Shown here piece after piece: positions 51,488-60,206 of a stretch of DNA of 64,000 nucleotides (positions within the stretch are counted from its first letter, which is position 1; each line of letters opens with the position of its first letter). The stretch lies in contig JAHDSF010000017.1 of the NCBI GenBank assembly GCA_018432935.1, positions 186,001 to 250,000 on the forward strand, written 5' to 3'. This stretch comes from Rhodospirillales bacterium (GTDB lineage Bacteria > Pseudomonadota > Alphaproteobacteria > Rhodospirillales > Shumkoniaceae). Both the position numbers and the translations under genes were made by a program. Below the pieces are notes generated by a model, which saw nothing but the letters and a program-made list of their open reading frames with translations, did no database searches and was not told the origin of the DNA.

Positions 51488-53770
51488 ATGTCTGCCGCCG
51501 GCTCGTTGACCCTCGCACTCCACGCCGCAAGAAGCGGCCTTCTGGCCACCCAGCAGGCCCTCGATGCGACTGCCAACAACATCTCGAACGCCAACACCGT
51601 CGGCTACTCGCGCAAAGTCGTGAACATGGAGCAGCGGGTGGTCAACGGCGTCGGTGCCGGCGTTCAGGTCGGCTCGGTGACGCGGATCATCGACGAGGGG
51701 CTGCTGAAAAGCCTGCGCATACAGCTCTCGGACTACAATCGGCTGGCCGTGCAGGAGGACTACTACGGCCGGGTCCAGGAGATGTTCGGCTCGCCGGGCT
51801 CCAACACATCGATCAGCCACACCATCGACGAGCTGGCCTCGGCCCTGGAATCCCTGGCCGTCACCCCGAACAGCAACCTCGAGCAGAGCGAGGTGGTGCG
51901 GCGCGCCTCGCTGCTGACCAGCAAGCTGCAGACGATGAGCTCGACGATCCAGGAGCTGAGGCTGCAGGCCGATTCCGAGATCGCCAGCGCCACCGCCGAG
52001 ATCAACGACATCATCACCCGGCTTGGGGTGCTCAACGACAAGGTGATCCGCAACACGATCGTCACCAACGACGTCTCCGACCTTCAGGATCAGCGTGACC
52101 AGATGCTGACCCGGCTGTCGGAACTGATCGACATCCGCTACTTCTACCGCGGTGCCGGCGATGTCGTCGTGTTCACCGAGGGCGGCCGTACCCTGGTCGA
52201 CAACCAGCCTCCTCCCATCAGCCACAGCCAGGCGAGCTACTCCGCCGCCTCGACCACCCATGCGGAAGGCGACTTCGACGGGATCTACGTCGGCAATGAT
52301 ATCGCCGGCAACGACATCACCACCGAAATCCGCAGCGGCGCCCTGAAAGGTCTGATAGACCTGCGCGACAACATCCTCTCCGACCTCCAGAGCCAGATCG
52401 ACGAGCTGGCTGGCACCCTGCGCGACACCGTCAACCAGATCCACAATAGCGGCGTCCCCTTCCCCGGCATGCAGACGATGACGGGAAGCCGCGTCTTCCT
52501 CGACACCTCGGATGTCGCCAATGCGGGCAACGCCCAGCAGATCAAGATCAGTTCGGACGTGCGGATCCTGATCTTCGACTCGAGCGGGGACCAGGCGGCG
52601 TCCGTCAGCCTGTCGGCTTTGATGACCGACCCCCACTTCGGCGGCCACACGAACTACGACGGCGGGACGGGCTATGTCGCCGGGGAGTACTGGGACGTTG
52701 CCGACGTGGCCAACGTGATCCAGCGCTGGCTCACCGACACCCCCCTGAACCCCCCAGCCGTGGCCGTGCCGTCGGCCGGACTGGGGCTGACGGGGGCGCA
52801 GGTCGGCATCGACTCCCTGGGCCACTTCACCCTCGACATCAACAACACCAACTACTCGATCGCCTTCCGTGACGAGACTGCCCTCGGTTCGGCGCAGGCG
52901 GATACCACCGTCAGCTTCGACAAGGACGGCGACGGCCTCACCGACGAAACCGTTGCCGGGTTCTCGAACTTCTTTGGCCTCAACGACTTCTTCGTCGACG
53001 AGATCACGCGCAACCTGCATGAAAGCAATGTCGTCGCCGGCTCCTTCACCGCCTCGGCGACGGTGCTCAAGTTCGTCGACGGTTCGGCGGCGATGCCGCT
53101 GCCGGGCGGTGCGACCGTGACCATCGCGGCCGGGGACTCGCTCCAGACGATCGCCGCCAAGATCAATGCCGCGGTTCCCGGCCTCACCGCCTCGGTGGTG
53201 CCCGATGGCTCTGGATACCGCCTGCGCATCGGCCACAACGCGGCGCAGGAGTTCGAGATCACCGAGACCGGCAACCTGCTGGGCGCGATGGGCATGCATG
53301 TCTCGAACTCGCGGGCTTCCTCGACCCTCCTGGTGCGCAGCGACATCCGGGCAGCCCCGGGCAACATCTCGACCGGCGTGCCGCAGTGGGACTCCACGAT
53401 CGGCCTGAACGGCGCTTACCGGATGAGCGTCTCCGACGAGACGGCGATCAGCAGACTGGCGACCCAGTTCTCCGAGGTAACGTCCTTCGACCTTGCCGGC
53501 GGCCTGCCGACCGTCGATCTCACCTTCAGCGAGTACGCGGCGACGCTGCTTGCCCGCAACTCGTCGCTGGCTTCGGCAAACGCGACCCAGACCGGCTACC
53601 AGAAGGACCTTACGGACGCCCTGCAGTACAAGTCCGACACCTTCCGCGGCGTCAACATGGACGAGGAGATGTCGAACCTGATCCTGCTGCAGCAATCCTA
53701 CGCGGCGGCGGCACGGGTCATCACCACCATCAACGACATGTTCGATACCCTGACCGCTGCGATGCGGTGA
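51488..53770 (+). CDS. flgK: Hook-filament junction protein FlgK
   Basis: A 760-residue FlgK. The N-terminal LDATANNISNANTVGYSRKVV and C-terminal NMDEEMSNLILLQQSYAAAARVITTINDMFDTL (in parts) are diagnostic. The central region has DKDGDGLTD (478-486), a calcium-type DxDxDGxxD loop seen in dockerin and thrombospondin-3 repeats. GGAG precedes ATG 51488 by 8 bases. Forms the first hook-filament junction. Confidence 0.96.
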   Translation: MSAAGSLTLALHAARSGLLATQQALDATANNISNANTVGYSRKVVNMEQRVVNGVGAGVQVGSVTRIIDEGLLKSLRIQLSDYNRLAVQEDYYGRVQEMFGSPGSNTSISHTIDELASALESLAVTPNSNLEQSEVVRRASLLTSKLQTMSSTIQELRLQADSEIASATAEINDIITRLGVLNDKVIRNTIVTNDVSDLQDQRDQMLTRLSELIDIRYFYRGAGDVVVFTEGGRTLVDNQPPPISHSQASYSAASTTHAEGDFDGIYVGNDIAGNDITTEIRSGALKGLIDLRDNILSDLQSQIDELAGTLRDTVNQIHNSGVPFPGMQTMTGSRVFLDTSDVANAGNAQQIKISSDVRILIFDSSGDQAASVSLSALMTDPHFGGHTNYDGGTGYVAGEYWDVADVANVIQRWLTDTPLNPPAVAVPSAGLGLTGAQVGIDSLGHFTLDINNTNYSIAFRDETALGSAQADTTVSFDKDGDGLTDETVAGFSNFFGLNDFFVDEITRNLHESNVVAGSFTASATVLKFVDGSAAMPLPGGATVTIAAGDSLQTIAAKINAAVPGLTASVVPDGSGYRLRIGHNAAQEFEITETGNLLGAMGMHVSNSRASSTLLVRSDIRAAPGNISTGVPQWDSTIGLNGAYRMSVSDETAISRLATQFSEVTSFDLAGGLPTVDLTFSEYAATLLARNSSLASANATQTGYQKDLTDALQYKSDTFRGVNMDEEMSNLILLQQSYAAAARVITTINDMFDTLTAAMR

Positions 53771-53784
53771 CATGAGGTGACGCG

Positions 53785-55077
53785 ATGAGCAGAATTACGG
53801 ATCTTGCCTCCCACACCCAGATCACCGGCTACATGCTGGACATCCAGGATCGCCTCACCAAGACGCAGATCCAGGTCTCGAGCGAGAAAAAGTCGCAGGA
53901 CTATCTGGGGATAGCCGGGCAGTCGCAAAGGCTCCTGCAGCTGGAAAGCGCCACGACGCAGTTGAGCAGGTTCACCCAGAACAACAAGACCATGGATCTT
54001 CGTCTCGCGACGGCGGAGAAGGCGATCGACGGGATCGGCACAGCGCTCAAGGATGTCCGCGACGCGTTGCGGGAGTTCTCTCAGGGCTCGGACAACAGCG
54101 AAACCGCGGTCACCGACATCCAGAACTGGGCGTTTCGCACCCTGCGCAGCCTGGAGGGCTACCTCAATACCGATATCGGCGACCAATACCTTTTCTCCGG
54201 CACCCGCGCAACCACTAGGCCGGTCGACTTCGGGCCCGATACGCTGGGCGAGTTCCAGGCCCTTTTCGACGGCAGCCAAGTGACTTTCCCGACCACTCGC
54301 GAATCTCACTTGCAGGATGCCGTTACGTTCACGCCTGCCCAAACGGGCAATCTCACGTTTACGGCCGGGCCACCGGGGACGATCACGGCGGCGATCGCCG
54401 GCAGCTTCACAGGTCTGGTCCCGGGAACCGTCATCACCCTTTCCGGAACCACTGCGAACAACGGCACGTACACAATCGGCGGGATCGACGACCCGGCGAA
54501 TACCACCACACTCACCCTGAACCCCACGGTGACGCTTGACGACAACGGCGGCGTGCCGGACACCTATGGAACCATGACGACCCTGGGCGGCTACTACAGA
54601 GGCGACAACCAGAGCGTCACCCACCGTGTCGATGACAACCAGTCCTTCGACTTCGATATCACCGCGGTCGATCCCACCTTCGAAAAGGCGATTCGCGCCC
54701 TTTCCATCATAGCGCAAGGCGAATACGGCACGCCGGGCGGCCTCGACCAGAACCTTCAGCGGGTGGACGATGCCTTATACCTGTTGAATGGGGTCGTCGA
54801 CCAGGTGGCGTCCGGCACGCCCCCGTACGGAGACGAACTGCCGGGGAGCATTCCGAAGATGGAGACCGGAATCGCCTTCAATCGTGTCCTTATCAAGGAC
54901 ATGAACACGCAGCAACGCGAGCTCACCGCCTTTTTCGAGGAGAGCATCGCTTCGATCGAGAACGTCGACAGTCTGGAGGCGGTCACTCGACTCCTCGACG
55001 AGATGAATGCCCTGGAGGCGTCATACCAGGCTCTGGCCAAGATCCGCAGCCTGAGTCTCTCGAATTTCCTCGACTAG
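53785..55077 (+). CDS. flgL: Hook-filament junction protein FlgL
   Basis: A 430-residue flagellin-like junction protein. N-terminal DIQDRLTKTQIQVSSEKKSQDYLGIAGQS and C-terminal LLDEMNALEASYQALAKIRSLSLSNFL (in parts) are FlgL features. A middle insert (about 206-248) contains GSFTGLVPGTVITLSGTT, nearly identical to a FlgE segment. It lies 14 bases after flgK. Confidence 0.92.
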   Translation: MSRITDLASHTQITGYMLDIQDRLTKTQIQVSSEKKSQDYLGIAGQSQRLLQLESATTQLSRFTQNNKTMDLRLATAEKAIDGIGTALKDVRDALREFSQGSDNSETAVTDIQNWAFRTLRSLEGYLNTDIGDQYLFSGTRATTRPVDFGPDTLGEFQALFDGSQVTFPTTRESHLQDAVTFTPAQTGNLTFTAGPPGTITAAIAGSFTGLVPGTVITLSGTTANNGTYTIGGIDDPANTTTLTLNPTVTLDDNGGVPDTYGTMTTLGGYYRGDNQSVTHRVDDNQSFDFDITAVDPTFEKAIRALSIIAQGEYGTPGGLDQNLQRVDDALYLLNGVVDQVASGTPPYGDELPGSIPKMETGIAFNRVLIKDMNTQQRELTAFFEESIASIENVDSLEAVTRLLDEMNALEASYQALAKIRSLSLSNFLD

Positions 55078-55244
55078 TAAGGAGCCGTAACAAGAGTCAA
55101 AATATCCAGTTGCTAAGGTTACTCGAACATGCTAAAGGTTGACCGTTCACAGTGACTCTCCCTGGTCCGTCGAGAACGACGTTCCCGGGGGCCCAAGGGG
55201 TCCTGTGATCGGAACCGAAGCTTCTCTCAGAATGGAGAATGACA
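55078..55244. other. Leader and promoter region of the flagellin gene
   Basis: A 167-base space with an AT-richer left half. I find no -24/-12 pair of correct spacing, so the promoter is not identified. CGTCG-AGAA-CGACG (about 55168-55181) can fold into a small hairpin in the probable mRNA leader. In Caulobacter, FlbT binds the flagellin mRNA leader; this stretch is the corresponding candidate here. Confidence 0.4.
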
Positions 55245-56711
55245 ATGGCCGATATCACCCTCACCGCCGCAATGCGCGCCAACCTTCTGCAGTTGCAGCA
55301 GACGGCGTCACTGATGGACACCACCCAGACCCGGATTTCCACGGGCAAGAAAGTCAACACCGCGCTCGATGACCCGAACGCCTTCTTCACCGCCAAAGGC
55401 CTGACCGACAAGGCGAGTGACTTCGCCGTCCTGAAGGACGGCATGGGCCAATCGATCAGCGCAATCCAGACCGCTGACAAGGCGATCACCGCGATTACCG
55501 AACTGGTGCAGCAAGCAAAGGCGCTGGCAAACAGCGCGAAGAGCGCGGCAACGACTACTGAGAAGGCTTCCCTCGCTTCCCAGTACGATGCCTTGCTGGC
55601 ACAGATCGACAAATTGGCGGGGGACGCCACCTACAACGGCATCAACCTCGTTGCGGGGCGCGGGGTCATCAGCGGTGGTGACTGGACGGATACGGTTACC
55701 GCGGCCGACGCCCTTGCCGGCATCGCTGCCACTGCGATCTCTAACGTAGGCTCCGAGACCCAGGAACTCAGCTTTGATCTGGAGGTCCAGGGACAGTACG
55801 GCGGTGCGGCTGTCGCCGTCACCGACGGTGCCGCCGAAATCTGGACACAATCGGCTGCCGAAACCCTCGTCGTGAACATCGGCACCGACTCAGTTGGAGG
55901 GGACGGTTGGACCAACTCCGGGGCGAACATCACGTTCACTGTCGTTGATGCCGACACCCTGACGGCGAGTGACGGTGCTCACACGGCCACCGTTGAAGTT
56001 GCCGCACTGGTGGCGGGTGGCGCCACGGCATCGTTCACCCTGGGGGACCTGGACGTCGACCTGGTTTCGTCTGCTGCCGTCACCTTTAATGTTGGCCAGA
56101 ACAGCAGCGTGGCCAAGACCGATTCGAACCAACGTCAGATCACGGCGACGGCTCTTGGCGCAACCGACACGCAGGCCGGCAATGACGGCGCCGTTACCTT
56201 CACCAATGCCGCCTGGAACGGAGACGAGCTGTCGTTCACCGCGACGGAAGCTCAGTTGGTGGTCGGCAACACGGCGACCGTCACTCGCACCAACGTGGGG
56301 GGCGCGGGTGAAAATGACATGAAGGTCGAGTTTAACCAGGACGGCTCCGCCTTCATCAATGTCCAAGCCGTCCGTGTGGACTCAATCGGCCTGGGACTAG
56401 ACGCAGCCAGCAACAATTGGGCTACGAAGGCCGATATCGACGCGGCGATCTCTGACGTAACGGCTGCTCTGTCAAGCCTGCGCGGGAATGCGCAGGCCCT
56501 TTCGACCAACCTGAGCGTAATCCAGACCCGCGAGGATTTCACCTCACAGTTTATCAACGCTCTCCAGGAAGGCGCGGACAAGTTGACGTTGGCCGACGGC
56601 AACGAGGAAGCCACCAACATGCTGATGCTGCAGACCAGGCAGCAGCTCGGCATCCAGGCGCTCTCGATGGCGTCGCAGTCGGCGCAGTCGATCCTGTCGC
56701 TCTTCCGGTAG
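55245..56711 (+). CDS. Flagellin
   Basis: A 488-residue flagellin. The conserved D0/D1 ends are clear: N-terminal ANLLQLQQTASLMDTTQTRISTGKKVNTALDDPNAFFTAKGL and C-terminal SLRGNAQALSTNLSVIQTREDFTSQFINALQEGADKLTLAD (in parts). The middle, about 140-370, is a variable beta-rich surface region with almost no Lys or Arg. ATG 55245 has GGAG 7 bases upstream, better than ATG 55239. A strong terminator follows, and flbT and flaF come next. Confidence 0.96.
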   Translation: MADITLTAAMRANLLQLQQTASLMDTTQTRISTGKKVNTALDDPNAFFTAKGLTDKASDFAVLKDGMGQSISAIQTADKAITAITELVQQAKALANSAKSAATTTEKASLASQYDALLAQIDKLAGDATYNGINLVAGRGVISGGDWTDTVTAADALAGIAATAISNVGSETQELSFDLEVQGQYGGAAVAVTDGAAEIWTQSAAETLVVNIGTDSVGGDGWTNSGANITFTVVDADTLTASDGAHTATVEVAALVAGGATASFTLGDLDVDLVSSAAVTFNVGQNSSVAKTDSNQRQITATALGATDTQAGNDGAVTFTNAAWNGDELSFTATEAQLVVGNTATVTRTNVGGAGENDMKVEFNQDGSAFINVQAVRVDSIGLGLDAASNNWATKADIDAAISDVTAALSSLRGNAQALSTNLSVIQTREDFTSQFINALQEGADKLTLADGNEEATNMLMLQTRQQLGIQALSMASQSAQSILSLFR

Positions 56712-56721
56712 GCTTGATCGC

Positions 56722-56758
56722 GATGTGGCGGTAGCGTAGGCTACCGCCACATCTTTTT
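56722..56758 (+). terminator. Rho-independent terminator after flagellin
   Basis: A perfect 14-base stem (GATGTGGCGGTAGC and its complement) with a GTAG tetraloop and five T. It should end the abundant flagellin transcript before flbT. Confidence 0.95.
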
Positions 56759-56801
56759 CCGTCCGGTACCCCAGGCGGACGCGAAGCGCTTGGTGGACGT
56801 G

Positions 56802-57257
56802 ATGGCTCTCAAGATCAAACTGCGGCCCAACGAACAGATCATCGTCAACGGTGCGGTCATCCGCGCCGGGGAGCACACGGGCGAGCTCGTGTTCCTCAAT
56901 CACGCGAGGGTATTGCACCAGAAGGACATCCTCCGCGAGGGCCAGATCCGGATGCTGGAAGTCGCGGGAGGTGCCCCCCGTCCGGATTCGTGGCTGTACT
57001 ACCTGATCCAGCTTATCTATATCGACCCGGAGAATGTCGGGGCCTATCTGGAACGTCTGCAGCCGATCGTGATGGATTTGCGCGGCACGTTTCCCGACAA
57101 GAACGGGGACCTGGACGGCATCATCGGCCTGCTGGCGGATGGCGAAGCCTTCAAGGCCCTCAAGGCTTGCCGATCGGCGTTCCGCGACTGCCTGAGTCCC
57201 AAGCGGGTGTCTTTCGAGGACGCCCCGGAGGATGAAGTAAAGGATCAAGGCGTATGA
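56802..57257 (+). CDS. flbT: Flagellin mRNA regulator FlbT
   Basis: A 151-residue FlbT. MALKIKLRPNEQIIVNGAVIRAG and VLHQKDIL are family marks. In Caulobacter FlbT binds flagellin mRNA and promotes its decay when the hook is unfinished. ATG 56802 is used. The stop overlaps the flaF ATG. Confidence 0.94.
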   Translation: MALKIKLRPNEQIIVNGAVIRAGEHTGELVFLNHARVLHQKDILREGQIRMLEVAGGAPRPDSWLYYLIQLIYIDPENVGAYLERLQPIVMDLRGTFPDKNGDLDGIIGLLADGEAFKALKACRSAFRDCLSPKRVSFEDAPEDEVKDQGV

Positions 57258-57667
57258 AGAGCTCGCACACCCCTTATGAGACGCTCCCCGACCCCACTAG
57301 CCCGCGCGAGATCGAAAGCTGGGCGCTGATGAAATCGGCCCGCGATCTCGATCTCACCAGCCGCGGAAGTGACGACGGCGCCTATCGCGAGGCCCTGCGG
57401 CGGAACCTGCTGCTTTGGACCATCATTCAGACCGACGTCGCGTCCGATGCGTCGCCGTTGCCGACTGAGCTCAAGGCGAACATCCTTCGGCTCTCGCTGG
57501 TGGTGGACAAGCGCACCTTCGCCGCTCTGGGCGATCTCGACCGCGCGAAGGCGACCCTTCTCATCGAAATCAACCGCAACATTGCTCTTGGCCTGATGGG
57601 CCGCCCGGAGGGCGCGCCGGAACAGTCCCCGCCGGCGGGCCCCGGTGCCGTGTCGTACTCGGCGTAG
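57254..57667 (+). CDS. flaF: Flagellin secretion regulator FlaF
   Basis: A 137-residue FlaF, partner of FlbT and, in Caulobacter, a flagellin chaperone needed for secretion. The helical core REALRRNLLLWTIIQTDVAS and LPTELKANILRLSLVVDKRT is characteristic. The Pro-rich tail is variable. Coupled to flbT by an ATGA overlap. Confidence 0.93.
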   Translation: MKSSHTPYETLPDPTSPREIESWALMKSARDLDLTSRGSDDGAYREALRRNLLLWTIIQTDVASDASPLPTELKANILRLSLVVDKRTFAALGDLDRAKATLLIEINRNIALGLMGRPEGAPEQSPPAGPGAVSYSA

Positions 57668-57689
57668 TCGACTGAATTGGGAGGGCGTC

Positions 57690-58337
57690 ATGGAGATCGG
57701 CGACAAAATCGGTGGATTTCCTGCCCATAAGGTCTTCGAGCAGGAGAAGCGTGACGTCAACAACGAAAGCCTGCGCACCGCCCGCGAGCTCGGCAGCGTC
57801 CGCCTCAACCACAGCAGGCTCAACCTCTTCACCTCTTTGGCAGCAGGCGACAAGGAGGATAACTACTCCTTCAAAGTCATGTCGAAGGGCAACCTGCGTA
57901 TCGGATTGTACGGCGAGGACAACGTCCGGATCCAGGTCTTGAATGGCCGCGGGCGGGCCATCGCGGACAGCAAGGAAGGCACGGGTCGCCTTTATGAGAA
58001 ATTTCAAGGCCTCTTGGACCAGGAAGGCACCTCCTTCGATCCCGGCTCCTATTACCTCAAAGTGACGCGGGCAAACGCCAACGATACCAAGACCGAACTC
58101 CCGTATTCCATCCAGCTGCAGATGGGAGACACGTACAAGAACGATTACGATACCAAGGAGTACGAGGCCAAGGTGGCGAAGACGGGTGTCATTTTTGATG
58201 ACCCCGCCGCGAATGCGACCCAGAACTCCGCAACCCTTCAGGGAAAAGGTATCGCCACGATGCTGAGCGATGGCTTGATCTATCTGAACCAGATGATGGA
58301 CAAGACGATCAACATCTTCTCGACTCTCATGAAGTGA
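57690..58337 (+). CDS. PPC-like beta-sandwich protein in the flagellin region
   Basis: A 215-residue protein without a signal peptide. Residues about 45-150 (NYSFKVMSKGNLRIGLYG, VRIQVLNGRGRAIADS, FDPGSYYLKVTR, LPYSIQLQM) follow the strand pattern of bacterial pre-peptidase C-terminal (PPC) domains. The ends look helical. Lack of a signal peptide in a flagellin locus raises the possibility of export by the flagellar system, which is inference. GGGAGG precedes ATG 57690. Confidence 0.68.
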   Translation: MEIGDKIGGFPAHKVFEQEKRDVNNESLRTARELGSVRLNHSRLNLFTSLAAGDKEDNYSFKVMSKGNLRIGLYGEDNVRIQVLNGRGRAIADSKEGTGRLYEKFQGLLDQEGTSFDPGSYYLKVTRANANDTKTELPYSIQLQMGDTYKNDYDTKEYEAKVAKTGVIFDDPAANATQNSATLQGKGIATMLSDGLIYLNQMMDKTINIFSTLMK

Positions 58338-58427
58338 GCGCGCCAAGCCCTTATTCTGATGGTCTTTCTTTTTTTGTGGTGTCGTGCTATGCTTCGTTAG
58401 CATCCATAACCAGAATGGGTGGATGAT

Positions 58428-58784
58428 ATGGTTGATCGAGTGACCTCAACGATGCTGAACGTGGCAGCTCCGGAGAAGACGGAGCACCATGTTCTTCGTC
58501 CGCCTATCGGCAAGGGTAGCGCGCCGGCGCCCCCCGGCAGTCAAGTCTTCGTATCGTCGCCGAAGGGCACCATAGACCCCGAAACGGGAATCTTTGTGAT
58601 CCGTTTCCGCGAGCAGGACGGCAATACCGTCATGCAAATTCCTGCTGAGCAGGCGGTTCGGCGCTACGCTTCGATGCTGTCCCGCTTCGGCGAAGTTTCC
58701 ATATCCAAGCCCCCCTCCGGCGAGGATGCCTCACCCCAACAGACGTCATCCCCGAAAGGGAGTGCTCAGGATCCGGTGGCATAG
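58428..58784 (+). CDS. FlaG-like protein
   Basis: A 118-residue protein with flexible ends and a central segment VSSPKGTIDPETGIFVIRFREQDGNTVMQIPAEQAVRRYASML (in parts), which matches the FlaG-type pattern ending in IP-E-A-R. FlaG homologues influence filament length. ATG 58428 has GGGTGG about 5 bases upstream; GTG 58419 is the alternative. The 90 bases before it are T-rich, with a small ATGCT/AGCAT hairpin. Confidence 0.72.
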   Translation: MVDRVTSTMLNVAAPEKTEHHVLRPPIGKGSAPAPPGSQVFVSSPKGTIDPETGIFVIRFREQDGNTVMQIPAEQAVRRYASMLSRFGEVSISKPPSGEDASPQQTSSPKGSAQDPVA

Positions 58785-59007
58785 AAGCGACTGCCTTTGT
58801 TTGGCGAGCCCCGGTTCGTTGGGCGGCGTCTGGTCAATGCGGTGCGTCTGTGATGCTGTGCATCTTTTGGGAAAGCCCGCATAAATCGTTTGGTAAGGTG
58901 AGCGACCGATAAACGACGAGGACAGAGCCCCCGCCCGGCGCCGGACCGACAGGCGGGCGGGGATTAGTATCTGTCTGTCCTTCAGTCGGATTGGGAAGGC
59001 CGCCTCC
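58785..59007. other. Intergenic region before the sugar island
   Basis: A 223-base space without a credible gene. It contains a 9-base inverted repeat CCCCGCCCG/CGGGCGGGG (58929-58937 and 58954-58962) with a 16-base loop and no T tract. I find no sigma-54 site. It may mark an island boundary. Confidence 0.45.
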
Positions 59008-59745
59008 ATGCCTCGCGTAGTTGCCAGCATTGAAGCCCGCATGTCGTCCTCCCGCCTGCCGGGCAAGGTGCTTGCCGATATCGGCGGCGCGCCCGCGCTG
59101 ACCCGGCTGCTGCGGCGGCTGCGCAGGGCGGCGCGGGTCGACGATGTCGTGCTCGCCACCTCGACGAGCCCCGCCGACGATGTCCTGGCGTCCTGGGCCG
59201 AGGCCGAGCAGGTCGCCGCCTTCCGCGGCAGCGAGGACGACGTGCTGGGGCGCGTCGTCGGCGCGCACGAGGCGATGGAATCCGAGGTCATCGTCGAGGT
59301 CTGCGGCGACATGCCGCTGATCGACCCCGAGGTGGTCGACATGGCGGTCGAAACCTTTCTCGCCAACGAATGCGACGTGGTGACCGCGACCGTCCACCCG
59401 TCGTTCCCGCAAGGCACCGAGCCCCAGGTGTTCCGCTACGCGGACTTGGCAGAGGTGGCGGCGAAGATCGCCGATGCCGCCGTGCGCGAGCACGTCTCGT
59501 TGTACTTCTACGAGCACCCGGAGTTCTATCGCATCCTCCACCTCGCCGCACCGCCGCGCTGGCAAATGCCCGAGCAGCGGCTTCAGCTCGACTATCGCGA
59601 GGACCTGCGCCTGATCCGCGCCATCTACGCGCGGCTCGAGCCACTGCACGGCGACGCCTTCGGGCTGGAGGAGATTGTGGCCCTCCTGCGCGTCCACCCG
59701 GCCCTGCAGGCGATCAACGCAGGCTGCGTCGAGAGGGCGGCATGA
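59008..59745 (+). CDS. SpsF-like cytidylyltransferase
   Basis: A 245-residue nucleotidyltransferase of the cytidylyltransferase/SpsF group. The start VVASIEARMSSSRLPGKVLADIGG gives the nucleotide loop, and VEVCGDMPLIDPEVVD the metal-binding region. It probably activates a sugar with CTP for surface or flagellin glycosylation. The stop overlaps the next ATG. The genes downstream are partly broken. Confidence 0.85.
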   Translation: MPRVVASIEARMSSSRLPGKVLADIGGAPALTRLLRRLRRAARVDDVVLATSTSPADDVLASWAEAEQVAAFRGSEDDVLGRVVGAHEAMESEVIVEVCGDMPLIDPEVVDMAVETFLANECDVVTATVHPSFPQGTEPQVFRYADLAEVAAKIADAAVREHVSLYFYEHPEFYRILHLAAPPRWQMPEQRLQLDYREDLRLIRAIYARLEPLHGDAFGLEEIVALLRVHPALQAINAGCVERAA

Positions 59746-60206
59746 TGAACCGGCGTCCCTTCAAGACGGTCATTGTCCGCATCGGCCAGATTGCCGCCGG
59801 ATTGACCAGGAATGCGCGCATGGCCCGCTACTTTCCCTGCGCGACCCACGCCCAGGCCCTGGCTGGGAACGACCGGGGGCCGACGCGCTACTTGATCCGC
59901 GATGGCCTGACCAAGTGGCTGTTGCGCGAAGCGGGAGCCGGACTGGTGCCGGACGCCGTCCGTCTCGACCGACGAAAGCGCGGCTTCAACGCCTCGATCG
60001 ATTCCCTGGTCGACCGCGACGATCCGCAGACCCGGGACCGGCTGCTGGCGCCGGGGCCGATCTTCGACCTCGTGCGCCGCGATGCCGTCGAGCGGTTCCT
60101 CGACCGCGACATGACCGACAACAGCTTCAGCAAGTTCCTGTTCAGCTTCATATCGGCCAAGCTGTTCCTGGAACATCACCGCGAATGGGGGCGCGAAGCA
60201 GCATGA
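59742..60206 (+). pseudogene. Truncated asparagine-synthetase-like protein (C-terminal part only)
   Basis: A 154-residue frame. TRYLIRDGLTKWLLREAGAGLVPDAVRLDRRKRGFNASIDSLV (in parts) matches the C-terminal end of asparagine synthetase-type amidotransferases. The N-terminal glutaminase domain and the ATP-binding core (SGGxDS) are absent, so it cannot have the usual activity. The overlaps with both neighbours mean it may still be translated. It is probably a remnant of a sugar-amidation gene. Confidence 0.65.

Noticed and set aside
51254..53773. An 839-codon minus-strand frame opposite flgK
   Set aside because: FlgK on the plus strand is unmistakable; the opposite frame crosses several genes and resembles no protein.
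55078..55244. A sigma-54 or sigma-28 promoter before flagellin
   Set aside because: No GG-N10-GC pair is present; the nearest has 12 bases between. No convincing FliA-type box was seen.
59370..60206. A longer 278-codon version of the asparagine-synthetase-like frame
   Set aside because: The first 120 codons are a shadow of the cytidylyltransferase gene in another frame; only the part from 59742 has family similarity.
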